A stretch of 20,598 nt of DNA, from positions 1 through 20,598 of the IMG/VR virus record IMGVR_UViG_3300036651_000849; one strand, 5' to 3'. Origin of the DNA: a virus. Below the pieces are notes generated by a model. That model made no database searches and was not told the DNA's origin. It saw only the letters and a list, made by a program, of their open reading frames with translations. Position 1 is the first letter of the stretch, and the number at the start of each line of letters is the position of its first letter. Shown in pieces: positions 13,845-19,863 of this stretch. Made by a program: the position numbers and the translations under genes.

Positions 13845-16052
13845 ATGGCCGTCGTCAGTAACACCTTTGAAGGCGGTACTGACGGCGTCGCTGTGACCAC
13901 CGCGAACTCGGGTGGCGCATCCGGGACCGCGTTCGATGCGATCTTCGGGACTGGGCTCACGTTCAGTTCCGCGGACAACTACGACGGAGTGATGGGGGCG
14001 AAGGTTGCCGCCTCGGCGTTCGGCGGCGGGCAGTACACGCTCGCCTCGATCACATCATGCGCGGCGGAGATCGTCGTCGACATGAAGGTGTTGTCGACGG
14101 GTGACGCGCACCTGATCTACTTCTCCGATGCGACCGGGCGTATCTTCTCCGTCCACATCAACGGGGCCGGGAAGCTCCGGGTCGATGACGCGACCGGGAC
14201 GACCGGCGTATTCACGTTCACGAACGTGCTCACCGCCGGTTCGAAGTACCTAATCAAAGTGTTCGCGACAGCCGGATCAACAACCTCGAACGGGGTCATC
14301 AAAGTCGCCTACTACGCGTACGGCTCCACCACCCCGGCGGAAACCGAGTACGTGAACAGTGCCGCGAATTTGGGTGCGGGCCGCACGTTCACGAAAACAC
14401 TCATGGGGAAGCTGACCGCCTCCGCTCAGGAGTATGGGTTCGACGACTTCGCATTCGATCCGGCCGCGACGGACCTGATCCCGTTCGCCACGAATATCAC
14501 CGTCGTCGCACCGCCAGCCGGGGCGACCTCGGGTGCGGTCGCCCCGACCCTCTCCACAACGGTCGGTGCCACCGTCACCGCGATCCCTGCTGGTGCAACG
14601 TCGGGTGCGGTTCCTCCTGTCATCTCGGCGGAAGCGGACGCGACTGGTACGAGCCTCCCCGGCGGGTACTCCGCCGTCGTCACCCCGACTGTCACCGCGG
14701 GTACTGGGGTGACAGTCACCGCGATCCCGTTCGGTGGGCAGGCGGGCGCATACCCAGGCTCGGGCGCTGTCGCTGGAACCAACGCCACCGTCACCGCGAT
14801 CATGAACGGTGGGGCGGTCGGCGGGACTGTCGCCCCGACCGTCATTCTGACGTTCTTCGCCACCAGCACCCTCACCGGCACTGGCACACTGACAGCGGCG
14901 CTCGCCGCCGCAACCGGAACCACGGCTGGTTTCGGCGGGACCGGCTCGCTGAGCGCGATCGTCACGCCCAGCATCAGCCGCCCCAGCACCCTCACGGGTG
15001 CGGGTGTGCTCAGTGATACCGTCCAACCGACCATCAACTCGACCGCTGCGCTCACCGGCACCGGTAGCATCACCGCCACAACGGCTGTGCTCGCCCCTGC
15101 AAGCCTTTCGGGTGCGGGTGCGCTAACTACTACGGTGACGGAATCTACGGCCGCCACAGCAGCGTTCAGCGCCGCTGGGACGATGGCCACGGCGGTCGCG
15201 CCTACCGTTCTGGCGTCGGCGACACTGACCGGCTCCGGGAACATGGAGGCAGTCGCGGGTATCCAAGCCCTCGCCGCACTGACTGGTACCGGCACGCTCG
15301 CCGCAACCGTAGCCAACCTGATCGTCAGCAGCACAGCCGCCCTCACCGGGGCGGGCGCGCTCAGCGGAGCAACCCGGCCCGCGACAGCGACAAGTGCGGC
15401 CTTCACGGGGTCGGGTGCTCTCTCCGCGGCTGTGAGCCCAGCAACCGGAGCGTCTGCCACCTTCACCGGAACTGGCTCGCTCGCCGCGGGTGTCAGTGCA
15501 CAGTTCTCCGACGTCGCCACTCTCGGCGGTGCTGGTGTTCTGGCGGGTGCGACAATCCTCTCGACCGGTACTCCCGGCCCGCTCGTCGGGATGGGCACCC
15601 TGTCGACGGTCGGATTCGGGACGGGCGGCACCGCATCCGCATTCACCGGCTCCGGGGCACTCACCGAAACCGACAGCGCAGCACTGTCCGCGTCCGCTGC
15701 GCTCGCCGGGACCGGGAACCTGACACCCGCCTCAACTCCGACACTCAACGGCACCCCGAGATTGACGGGGGCCGGGGATATGGAGGCGGTCGGGGTGCAG
15801 AACATCGACGGGACAGCAGCGCTCACCGGGTCCGGGGGAATGTTCCTGTCCCTCGCCCCGCAAATCGGGGTGGCGACGGTCCTTTCCGGTAGCGGTCAAC
15901 TGGTCACTTCATCGAGGAGCTCGGTGTTCGCCCCCGCCACTTTGAGCGGCGTCGGCACCTTGGCCGCTACCGGCATCGCCCGCAACCGGCAAGCCGTGTT
16001 CTTCACCATCGACCAGGCGTCGTTCCGCTGGCAACTCAGACAGGAGGCATGA
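13845..16052 (+). CDS. Repeat-rich virion fiber-like protein with lectin-like N-terminus, 735 aa
   Basis: AAGGAG (13831-13836) precedes ATG 13845. Residues 1-205 look like a laminin G/concanavalin-like beta-sandwich: alternating strands such as AEIVVDMKVLS, HLIYFSDATGRIFSVHING and YLIKVFATAG. Such domains often bind glycans. Residues 218-337 are five copies of repeat A (about 24 residues). Residues about 340-716 are about 19 copies of repeat B, about 20 residues each, with core aLTGxGxL. A short aromatic end FFTIDQASFRW closes the protein. It is nearly free of Cys and has few charged residues in the repeats, fitting an extended beta-solenoid or fiber shaft. An adsorption or head-fiber role is inferred. 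The stop overlaps the next ATG. Confidence 0.83.
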   Translation: MAVVSNTFEGGTDGVAVTTANSGGASGTAFDAIFGTGLTFSSADNYDGVMGAKVAASAFGGGQYTLASITSCAAEIVVDMKVLSTGDAHLIYFSDATGRIFSVHINGAGKLRVDDATGTTGVFTFTNVLTAGSKYLIKVFATAGSTTSNGVIKVAYYAYGSTTPAETEYVNSAANLGAGRTFTKTLMGKLTASAQEYGFDDFAFDPAATDLIPFATNITVVAPPAGATSGAVAPTLSTTVGATVTAIPAGATSGAVPPVISAEADATGTSLPGGYSAVVTPTVTAGTGVTVTAIPFGGQAGAYPGSGAVAGTNATVTAIMNGGAVGGTVAPTVILTFFATSTLTGTGTLTAALAAATGTTAGFGGTGSLSAIVTPSISRPSTLTGAGVLSDTVQPTINSTAALTGTGSITATTAVLAPASLSGAGALTTTVTESTAATAAFSAAGTMATAVAPTVLASATLTGSGNMEAVAGIQALAALTGTGTLAATVANLIVSSTAALTGAGALSGATRPATATSAAFTGSGALSAAVSPATGASATFTGTGSLAAGVSAQFSDVATLGGAGVLAGATILSTGTPGPLVGMGTLSTVGFGTGGTASAFTGSGALTETDSAALSASAALAGTGNLTPASTPTLNGTPRLTGAGDMEAVGVQNIDGTAALTGSGGMFLSLAPQIGVATVLSGSGQLVTSSRSSVFAPATLSGVGTLAATGIARNRQAVFFTIDQASFRWQLRQEA
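14496..14855 (+). repeat. Five copies of 24-residue repeat A
   Basis: Units start at about residues 218, 243, 267, 290 and 315 of the 735-residue protein. Four begin with a TV-x-A strand and Pro or Met-Asn, for example TVTAIPAGATSGAVPPVIS and TVTAIPFGGQAGAYPGSG. The unit continues with small residues and ends with Pro and a strand. Related units occur in the upstream spike gene at 12348-12503. Confidence 0.75.
14862..15992 (+). repeat. About 19 tandem copies of 20-residue repeat B
   Basis: The protein segment 340-716 repeats the core (A/S)-x-L-T-G-x-G-x-L at a period close to 20 residues (about 60 nt), for example ATLTGSGNMEAVAGIQAL, AALTGTGTLAATVANLI and AAFTGSGALSAAVSPATG. Counting cores gives about 19. 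A few units are one or two residues shorter. DNA copies have diverged at third positions, so the array is selected as protein. Copy number could vary between relatives. Confidence 0.85.
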
Positions 16053-16357
16053 TGGCGCAGCCTGTGATCGTCGTCAGCGAGGGATACTCGCGGCAATGCG
16101 GCGGCAACATCATCGAGTTATACGGGACGAACATCACCGGCGACACGGTACAGATGGGAGTCTCGGCGGACCCGCTCGTCCGCCCGACCTCATGGTCCGC
16201 CCCGACAACGTTGCTCTCGATCAGCCCGTCCGTGATTCATGTGATGCTGCTGCTCGACAACACGTACGCGCCGGGCGTGTATTGGTTGTGGGTGCAGATC
16301 ACGGACGGGCAGGACAAGGAGCCGATCCCGTTCCCGGAACCGTACCGGCTGATCTAA
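16052..16357 (+). CDS. Small beta-rich structural protein, 101 aa
   Basis: Two adjacent ATGs are possible, 16049 and 16052; AGGAGG at 16042-16047 is better spaced for 16052. The protein reads as a compact beta-sandwich: VIVVSEGYS, IIELYGTNITGDTVQMGV, VIHVMLLLD and VYWLWVQITDGQD. It resembles small Ig-like/IPT-like phage fiber or decoration domains, but this is by appearance only. It ends the fiber block, two bases before a strong terminator stem. No membrane or signal segment. Confidence 0.75.
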   Translation: MAQPVIVVSEGYSRQCGGNIIELYGTNITGDTVQMGVSADPLVRPTSWSAPTTLLSISPSVIHVMLLLDNTYAPGVYWLWVQITDGQDKEPIPFPEPYRLI

Positions 16358-16359
16358 CA

Positions 16360-16389
16360 CGAATGCCCCCGATCTCTCGGGGGCATTCG
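16360..16389 (+). terminator. Strong stem-loop terminator ending the fiber operon (possibly bidirectional)
   Basis: CGAATGCCCCCGA (16360-16372) pairs perfectly with TCGGGGGCATTCG (16377-16389) around a TCTC loop, a 13-bp stem. It begins 2 bases after a stop codon. It lies between convergent genes: the plus-strand block ending at 16357 and the minus-strand cassette ending at 16475, so it could stop both. A T-run is lacking. The rest of the gap, 16390-16474, is GC-rich with only a weak 7-bp stem (16428-16434 with 16452-16458). Confidence 0.85.
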
Positions 16390-16474
16390 GCCGTCAGTGT
16401 AACTGTCCAGCTTAGTCTACTCCGGCGGGGCGGCGGGGGCTTCCTTATCTGGCCGCCCACCGTCCCGGGTGTCT

Positions 16475-16612
16475 TTACTCGGTGACTTCCCACCGGATGT
16501 ACTCGCCGCACTTCTCGCAAGGCAGGACGGCGTGGCCGATCAGTCCGGCTTCATCCCATACGACCTCGGACGCTCCGAACTCGACCGGTTGGGGATGAGT
16601 GCAGGCGCTCAT
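16475..16612 (-). CDS. Minus-strand zinc-ribbon-like protein, 45 aa
   Basis: Reading the minus strand, ATG at 16612-16610 overlaps the previous stop by four bases (ATGA) and the frame ends in TAA at 16477-16475. The protein begins with MSACTHPQP and has CEKCGEYIRWEV near its end. One Cys-x-His and one CxxCG knuckle make a likely zinc ribbon. The core between them is acidic with VVWDEAGLIGH. It is the last gene of the minus-strand cassette. No family recognised. Confidence 0.72.
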   Translation of the reverse strand: MSACTHPQPVEFGASEVVWDEAGLIGHAVLPCEKCGEYIRWEVTE

Positions 16613-16971
16613 CGCGCACCCCGAATCTCGTTCCATTGCGCGTCGGTTACCCAGGCGTGGGCGTCGAACCCGATGCCGTGGAGGCCGATCGAGATGTTGC
16701 TGCCTTGATGGTTTTGGTACCGCTTGACCGAAACAGCCACACCCGAATCCCCCTCCACGTCGCGGGCGTAAACGGCCCCCGTGGGGATGACGAGATCGTC
16801 GGGTTGGCCTGCCGCGTGATCCTCCCAGGCAAGATACGCGTCGAACGCGGTCTGCCCGTCGAAGTCAGCCCGGCCGACCCCGTCACCGTCCGGGTTGTGG
16901 CAAGTGCAGATCGCCGTCCAGTGGCTACTGACGCCATCGAACTCCAGGCTGTCCATCTTGTGCTTGCTCAT
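16609..16971 (-). CDS. Minus-strand hypothetical protein, 120 aa
   Basis: The minus-strand ATG at 16971 has an AGGAGCAGGA ribosome site just upstream. Residues 1-60 read like a short Trp- and Cys-containing domain (WTAICTCHNPDGDG, then DGQTAFDAYLAWEDHAAG), similar in style to small actinobacterial proteins that carry a W-x-A-x-C-x-C strand. Residues 61-120 hold a strand-rich half (IPTGAVYARDVEGDSGVAVS) and a helical end (AWVTDAQWNEIRG). The antisense open frame at 16636-16986 is a shadow. Function unknown. Confidence 0.8.
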   Translation of the reverse strand: MSKHKMDSLEFDGVSSHWTAICTCHNPDGDGVGRADFDGQTAFDAYLAWEDHAAGQPDDLVIPTGAVYARDVEGDSGVAVSVKRYQNHQGSNISIGLHGIGFDAHAWVTDAQWNEIRGAR

Positions 16972-16982
16972 GATTCCTGCTC

Positions 16983-17180
16983 CTAGTCGCGAAGGGTCGT
17001 GTCGGTTGCGGAGACGATCTGGGCCTCGGTCCAGCCGTCCTGGCGGAGTTGCAGGTAGCACTCCTCAGCGTCCGCCTCGTTCTTGCGAACGTGGAGGAGC
17101 AGTTCGTCGGCTGTCTTCTCAGCCAGCGGTGCATGGTAACGGCCGGTTGCGATCGGGCGTTGGCTCCGGAATGCGGTCAT
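16983..17180 (-). CDS. Minus-strand helical hypothetical protein, 65 aa
   Basis: I place the start at the minus-strand ATG 17180, which has GAGGTGG (plus coordinates 17186-17192) five bases upstream. An in-frame TTG at 17213 is less likely. The protein is basic at the N-terminus, then mainly helical and acidic (LAEKTADELLLHVRKNEADAE, followed by LRQDGWTEAQIVSATD). Residues 46-60 could be a helix-turn-helix-like pair but are not convincing. It is the first gene of the minus-strand cassette, 11 bases before the next. Confidence 0.74.
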   Translation of the reverse strand: MTAFRSQRPIATGRYHAPLAEKTADELLLHVRKNEADAEECYLQLRQDGWTEAQIVSATDTTLRD

Positions 17181-17263
17181 TTGGACCACCTCACTTTCTC
17201 TCTCTACTACCAATATAGCTTATTGCGGCTCGGATATCTAGTCCCCAATCGAAAGGCACGCTG
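17181..17263. promoter_or_regulatory. AT-rich divergent intergenic region, likely promoters and an operator
   Basis: This 83-base spacer lies between the starts of the minus-strand cassette and the head-maturation genes and is clearly AT-richer than its surroundings. CAATATAGCTTATTG at 17211-17225 has CAATA/TATTG inverted arms and could be an operator. On the minus strand TATATT (17217-17212) is a possible -10 at suitable distance from ATG 17180, and on the plus strand TATAGC (17214-17219) and TATCTA (17235-17240) are weak candidates. No convincing -35 was found for either. GAAAGG (17251-17256) is the ribosome site for the plus gene. Confidence 0.6.
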
Positions 17264-17653
17264 ATGACTGACGAAGAGGACCGGTTCGTCCTCGGCATCG
17301 CCTACCAGGCGGGCCGCGACCCGAACATCAAAAAAGGTGCGGACGGGTACCGCGACTGGGCGACTGAGCGCGAGATCGAGTTGGCGTGCCACGGGTTCAT
17401 GAAAGCGGGCGGGCAACGCTCCGGTGTGTTCCACATCGACGGAACCGACACAGCCGGCCACGCCCGCATCGTCGAGAACTACGTCTACCGGAACCCGAAC
17501 CCCTGGATTCTGGAAGACGGACAAGTCGTGAAGATGGGCGACTGGCTCATCGGCGCGATCGTCGACGAGACAGCGTGGGACATGGTCAAGTCGGGGAGAA
17601 TCACCGGCTGGTCCCCGCAAGGGAAAGCGCGGCGGGTGCATTCCGATGACTGA
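17264..17653 (+). CDS. XkdF-like prohead protease, 129 aa
   Basis: XkdF-type serine proteases mature the phage prohead by cutting scaffold and capsid protein. The pattern fits: a helix ACHGFMKAG (41-49), H57 in a strand, H66 then the strand IVENYVY (69-75), GDWLIGAIVDETAW (92-105) and GRITGWSPQGKARR (111-124), with S117 as the expected nucleophile in the GWS turn. Domain size is about that of the minimal protease. In related phages the protease is often followed directly by, or fused to, scaffold sequence; here two genes intervene. ATG 17264 has a ribosome site at good spacing; the stop overlaps the next gene by 8 nt. Confidence 0.86.
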   Translation: MTDEEDRFVLGIAYQAGRDPNIKKGADGYRDWATEREIELACHGFMKAGGQRSGVFHIDGTDTAGHARIVENYVYRNPNPWILEDGQVVKMGDWLIGAIVDETAWDMVKSGRITGWSPQGKARRVHSDD

Positions 17654-17828
17654 GCATGACGCGCTCGTGGCGCTCACCGTCCTCCATCGTGAAGGCCACT
17701 ACCAGGAGCAGGACGAGTACGGCTACGCGGAGAACGTGACGCCGTGCTGCATGACTTGCCCCAACTCCGTCGGTTGGCCGTGCGAGACACGTCAGATCAT
17801 CGACCAAGCGCTCGGAGGCACCAAGTGA
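17646..17828 (+). CDS. Small Cys-rich protein between protease and PLD gene, 60 aa
   Basis: ATG 17646 overlaps the protease stop by 8 nt. The first half is helical and polar (EHDALVALTVLHREGHYQEQ); then CCMTCPNSVGWPCE gives four closely spaced Cys, a probable zinc knuckle, followed by a helix QIIDQALGG. The stop forms a GTGA overlap with the next gene, so it is translated with the head operon. Function unknown; the Cys pattern is like the early small zinc proteins of this window. Confidence 0.72.
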   Translation: MTEHDALVALTVLHREGHYQEQDEYGYAENVTPCCMTCPNSVGWPCETRQIIDQALGGTK

Positions 17829-18457
17829 TTGACGACGACCCGCGCATCGGCGCCCTCATCTCCGCGTACACCCCGGAAGGGCTCGCCGGGGTCCCGCCGA
17901 CCGGATACGGCGACCAATACCTGTTCTTCGTCGGCCGCGACGACTGCCACTCGATCCTGCATCATCTGATCCCGCTTGAACCGCTGCTGTTCAAAGGCAA
18001 CATGTTCGGGTTCGACGATGACGAACTCAACGCTGACATTCTCGGCCTGTTCAAGAACCCGGCCGTGCATGTGCAGTTCACCCTCGACCGATCCCAGGCG
18101 GGCGGCGTTCACGAGAAGAAACTGATCGCCTTCGACCAGGCCACCGACCCGACGAACTTCGGGTACAGCTTCGCGATCGGCCAATCTCTCACCCACCAGA
18201 TCAGCCACACGAAGGGCGGCATCCTCGCCGGACTCGGGATCGGGTTCGAGGGGTCGATGAACTGGTCGAACTCCGGTGAAGGTACCGGCATCAACCTCCG
18301 CCCCGGACCGCAGAAGGCGGGCTGGCAAGCCCAGAACAACACCCTGCTCGTCTCTACCAACCCTGTGTTCCTGTCGCGCTTCTCGGCGCGCCTCGACGTG
18401 GAGCACTCCATCGCGCAAGCCCAACAGCTTGCGCGGCAACAGAAGGGCTCCGCATGA
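17825..18457 (+). CDS. Phospholipase D-superfamily protein (single HKD-like motif), 210 aa
   Basis: The C-terminal half carries a PLD active-site signature: SHTKGGI with H128 and K130, then GSMNWSNSGE (143-152), where GSxN and the following acidic residue fit the family. The usual Asp six residues after the Lys appears replaced by small residues. The N-terminal half also fits the fold: FKGNMFGFDDDELNADI (56-72), then AVHVQFTLD (80-88). Only one motif is present, so activity would need a dimer, as in single-motif PLD nucleases. Members cleave phosphodiesters of DNA, RNA or lipids. Start GTG 17825 and stop both lie in 4-nt overlaps, coupling it to protease and scaffold. Its role in a head operon is unclear. 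Confidence 0.82.
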   Translation: MIDDDPRIGALISAYTPEGLAGVPPTGYGDQYLFFVGRDDCHSILHHLIPLEPLLFKGNMFGFDDDELNADILGLFKNPAVHVQFTLDRSQAGGVHEKKLIAFDQATDPTNFGYSFAIGQSLTHQISHTKGGILAGLGIGFEGSMNWSNSGEGTGINLRPGPQKAGWQAQNNTLLVSTNPVFLSRFSARLDVEHSIAQAQQLARQQKGSA

Positions 18458-19821
18458 CCTCGTCACTCGAACTAGAAGACGAAGACGGTTTCACGAAAAT
18501 CGTCGACCTCGACGTGCCCCGCGTGGACCTCGTCGACCGTGCAGCGAATGGCACCCATTTCCTGCTCACCAAATCCGAAGAATCCGCGGACGCGGGACTG
18601 CTCTCCACCGACCAGGTGCGGGCGCTCGCTAAGGCATCAACCGAACTGGAGGAACCCCCCGTGTCCGACCCCGTCGTGAAGGACAACCTCGACCCGACCG
18701 AAACTCTGGTGGGCGATTCGCCTGCCGCCTCGACGCCGTCCTCCCCGGAGTGGGAGCAGGTCGACCACGACACTGCGCAGAAGTTCATTTCGATCCTGAA
18801 CTTCGCCCAGTACGCCATCACCGAACTCGCCGGCCGGGAAGCCCAGGAGGGTGTCGCGGGAGCGGATGACGGGTGGGAGAACGAATGGAACCTCGAAGAC
18901 GCCGCGTGCGCGATCGAGTACGCCCGCGGAATCCTCGCCGTGTACGCGGCCGGGGAGAAGGGTGACATCGAAATCTCGGAGGAGATGGAGAAGGCGTCCG
19001 CGATCGTGAAGGCGCTTCAGCCGCTCGCTGAGTTCGACATCGTCGGCACGCAGTCCGCTGTCGCCGTCCGCAAATCCGGCCGGGTTCTCTCGGCCAAAAA
19101 CGAAACGCTTCTCCGCGACGCGGCTGAGGCTCTCACGAAGGTGTTGGGGTCGCTGCCCCTCGCCCCCGAAACGGAGGAAACCGTGACGAAGAACGACGAG
19201 TCCGTCGAGGTCGAGAAGACCGAGGGCGAAGAAGTGACCGAGCCGGTCGTGAAGGCCGACGACGACACCACCGACGACACCGACGACCAGTTGGTTGTCG
19301 TGTTCGACTCGAACAAAAACATCCTCGGCGTTGTGCCGGAATCCGCGATCCAGCCCGTCAAGGGTGCCGCGGCTCCGGAAGCCGAGGCAGAGACTCCCGC
19401 CGCCCCCGCGGCGGAGGACACGACTGCTGCGCCGAAGGCTGACGCCGGAATCGCAGCGGACGTAGCGAAGGGTGAGGAGCCCGATGCCGCCGAAGGTGAC
19501 TTCACGAAGGAGCTCGCGGAACTCCGTGAGCTCGTGAAGTCGCAGGCAGAGGACATCAAGTTCCTGAAATCGCCGGCTAAGCCGCGTGTCGCAATGAACG
19601 GGGTCACCCCGAAGGGGCCGATGCCCCTGCCGCAGAACGACCGACAGACCACTGATGTGGAGAAGTCGGAAGTGACTGAGGAAGAGATCGACGTGCTCAA
19701 AGCCGCCGCTCTCACCGGGACGGTTGCGGAGCAGGAAGCCGCGAAGAACCGTCTCACCGAGATCACTGCTGCGTCGTGGCAGGACCTCCGCGCCCAGGCC
19801 GCCAGCCGGTTCCGGCGTTAG
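18454..19821 (+). CDS. Acidic scaffold-like protein with XkdF-associated N-terminus, 455 aa
   Basis: It starts with an ATGA overlap. Residues about 14-40 (IVDLDVPRVDLVDRAANGT then FLLTKS) are a motif I associate with protease/scaffold proteins of the XkdF type. Residues 105-180 form a helical domain including WEQVDHDTAQKFISILNF. Most of 240-350 is Glu/Asp/Ala/Pro-rich and disordered. A short coiled-coil FTKELAELRELVKSQAEDI (about 350-368) and a helical C-terminus ending in RASRFRR-like basic residues are typical of scaffolds that bind capsid protein. It lies between protease and capsid gene, as scaffolds do, and would be degraded on maturation. Two in-frame GTG codons with ribosome sites may give shorter forms. 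Confidence 0.8.
   Translation: MTSSLELEDEDGFTKIVDLDVPRVDLVDRAANGTHFLLTKSEESADAGLLSTDQVRALAKASTELEEPPVSDPVVKDNLDPTETLVGDSPAASTPSSPEWEQVDHDTAQKFISILNFAQYAITELAGREAQEGVAGADDGWENEWNLEDAACAIEYARGILAVYAAGEKGDIEISEEMEKASAIVKALQPLAEFDIVGTQSAVAVRKSGRVLSAKNETLLRDAAEALTKVLGSLPLAPETEETVTKNDESVEVEKTEGEEVTEPVVKADDDTTDDTDDQLVVVFDSNKNILGVVPESAIQPVKGAAAPEAEAETPAAPAAEDTTAAPKADAGIAADVAKGEEPDAAEGDFTKELAELRELVKSQAEDIKFLKSPAKPRVAMNGVTPKGPMPLPQNDRQTTDVEKSEVTEEEIDVLKAAALTGTVAEQEAAKNRLTEITAASWQDLRAQAASRFRR
18648..18663 (+). promoter_or_regulatory. Possible internal ribosome site and GTG start in the scaffold gene
   Basis: GGAGGAA at 18648-18654 lies 8 nt (GGAGG to codon) before an in-frame GTG at 18661. Starting there gives 386 residues beginning VSDPVVKD and drops the XkdF-type N-terminal segment. 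The site also encodes Glu-Glu, so chance is possible. Confidence 0.45.
19173..19185 (+). promoter_or_regulatory. Second possible internal ribosome site and GTG start in the scaffold gene
   Basis: GGAGG at 19173-19177 is five bases before an in-frame GTG at 19183. Starting there gives 212 residues, mainly the acidic region and the C-terminal coiled coil. Sequence and spacing resemble the site at 18648. Glu-rich coding could create both by chance. Confidence 0.4.
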
Positions 19822-19863
19822 ACCCCGCAACTCACCTTCACTACCCAAGAAAGGGCAACGATA

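Noticed and set aside
14426-15826. 466-residue repeat-like open frame on the minus strand
   Set aside because: Its Val/Pro/Ala repeats mirror the repeat array of the plus-strand fiber gene, so it is a by-product of that array.
14862-15992. Regular 60-nt repeats as a possible CRISPR or minisatellite
   Set aside because: The period is a multiple of three, the frame stays open, and DNA copies differ at third positions, so it is a protein repeat.
16636-16986. 116-residue plus-strand open frame over the minus-strand cassette
   Set aside because: The minus-strand frames have ribosome sites, 4-nt overlap and Cys motifs; this frame is Val/Arg-rich without support.
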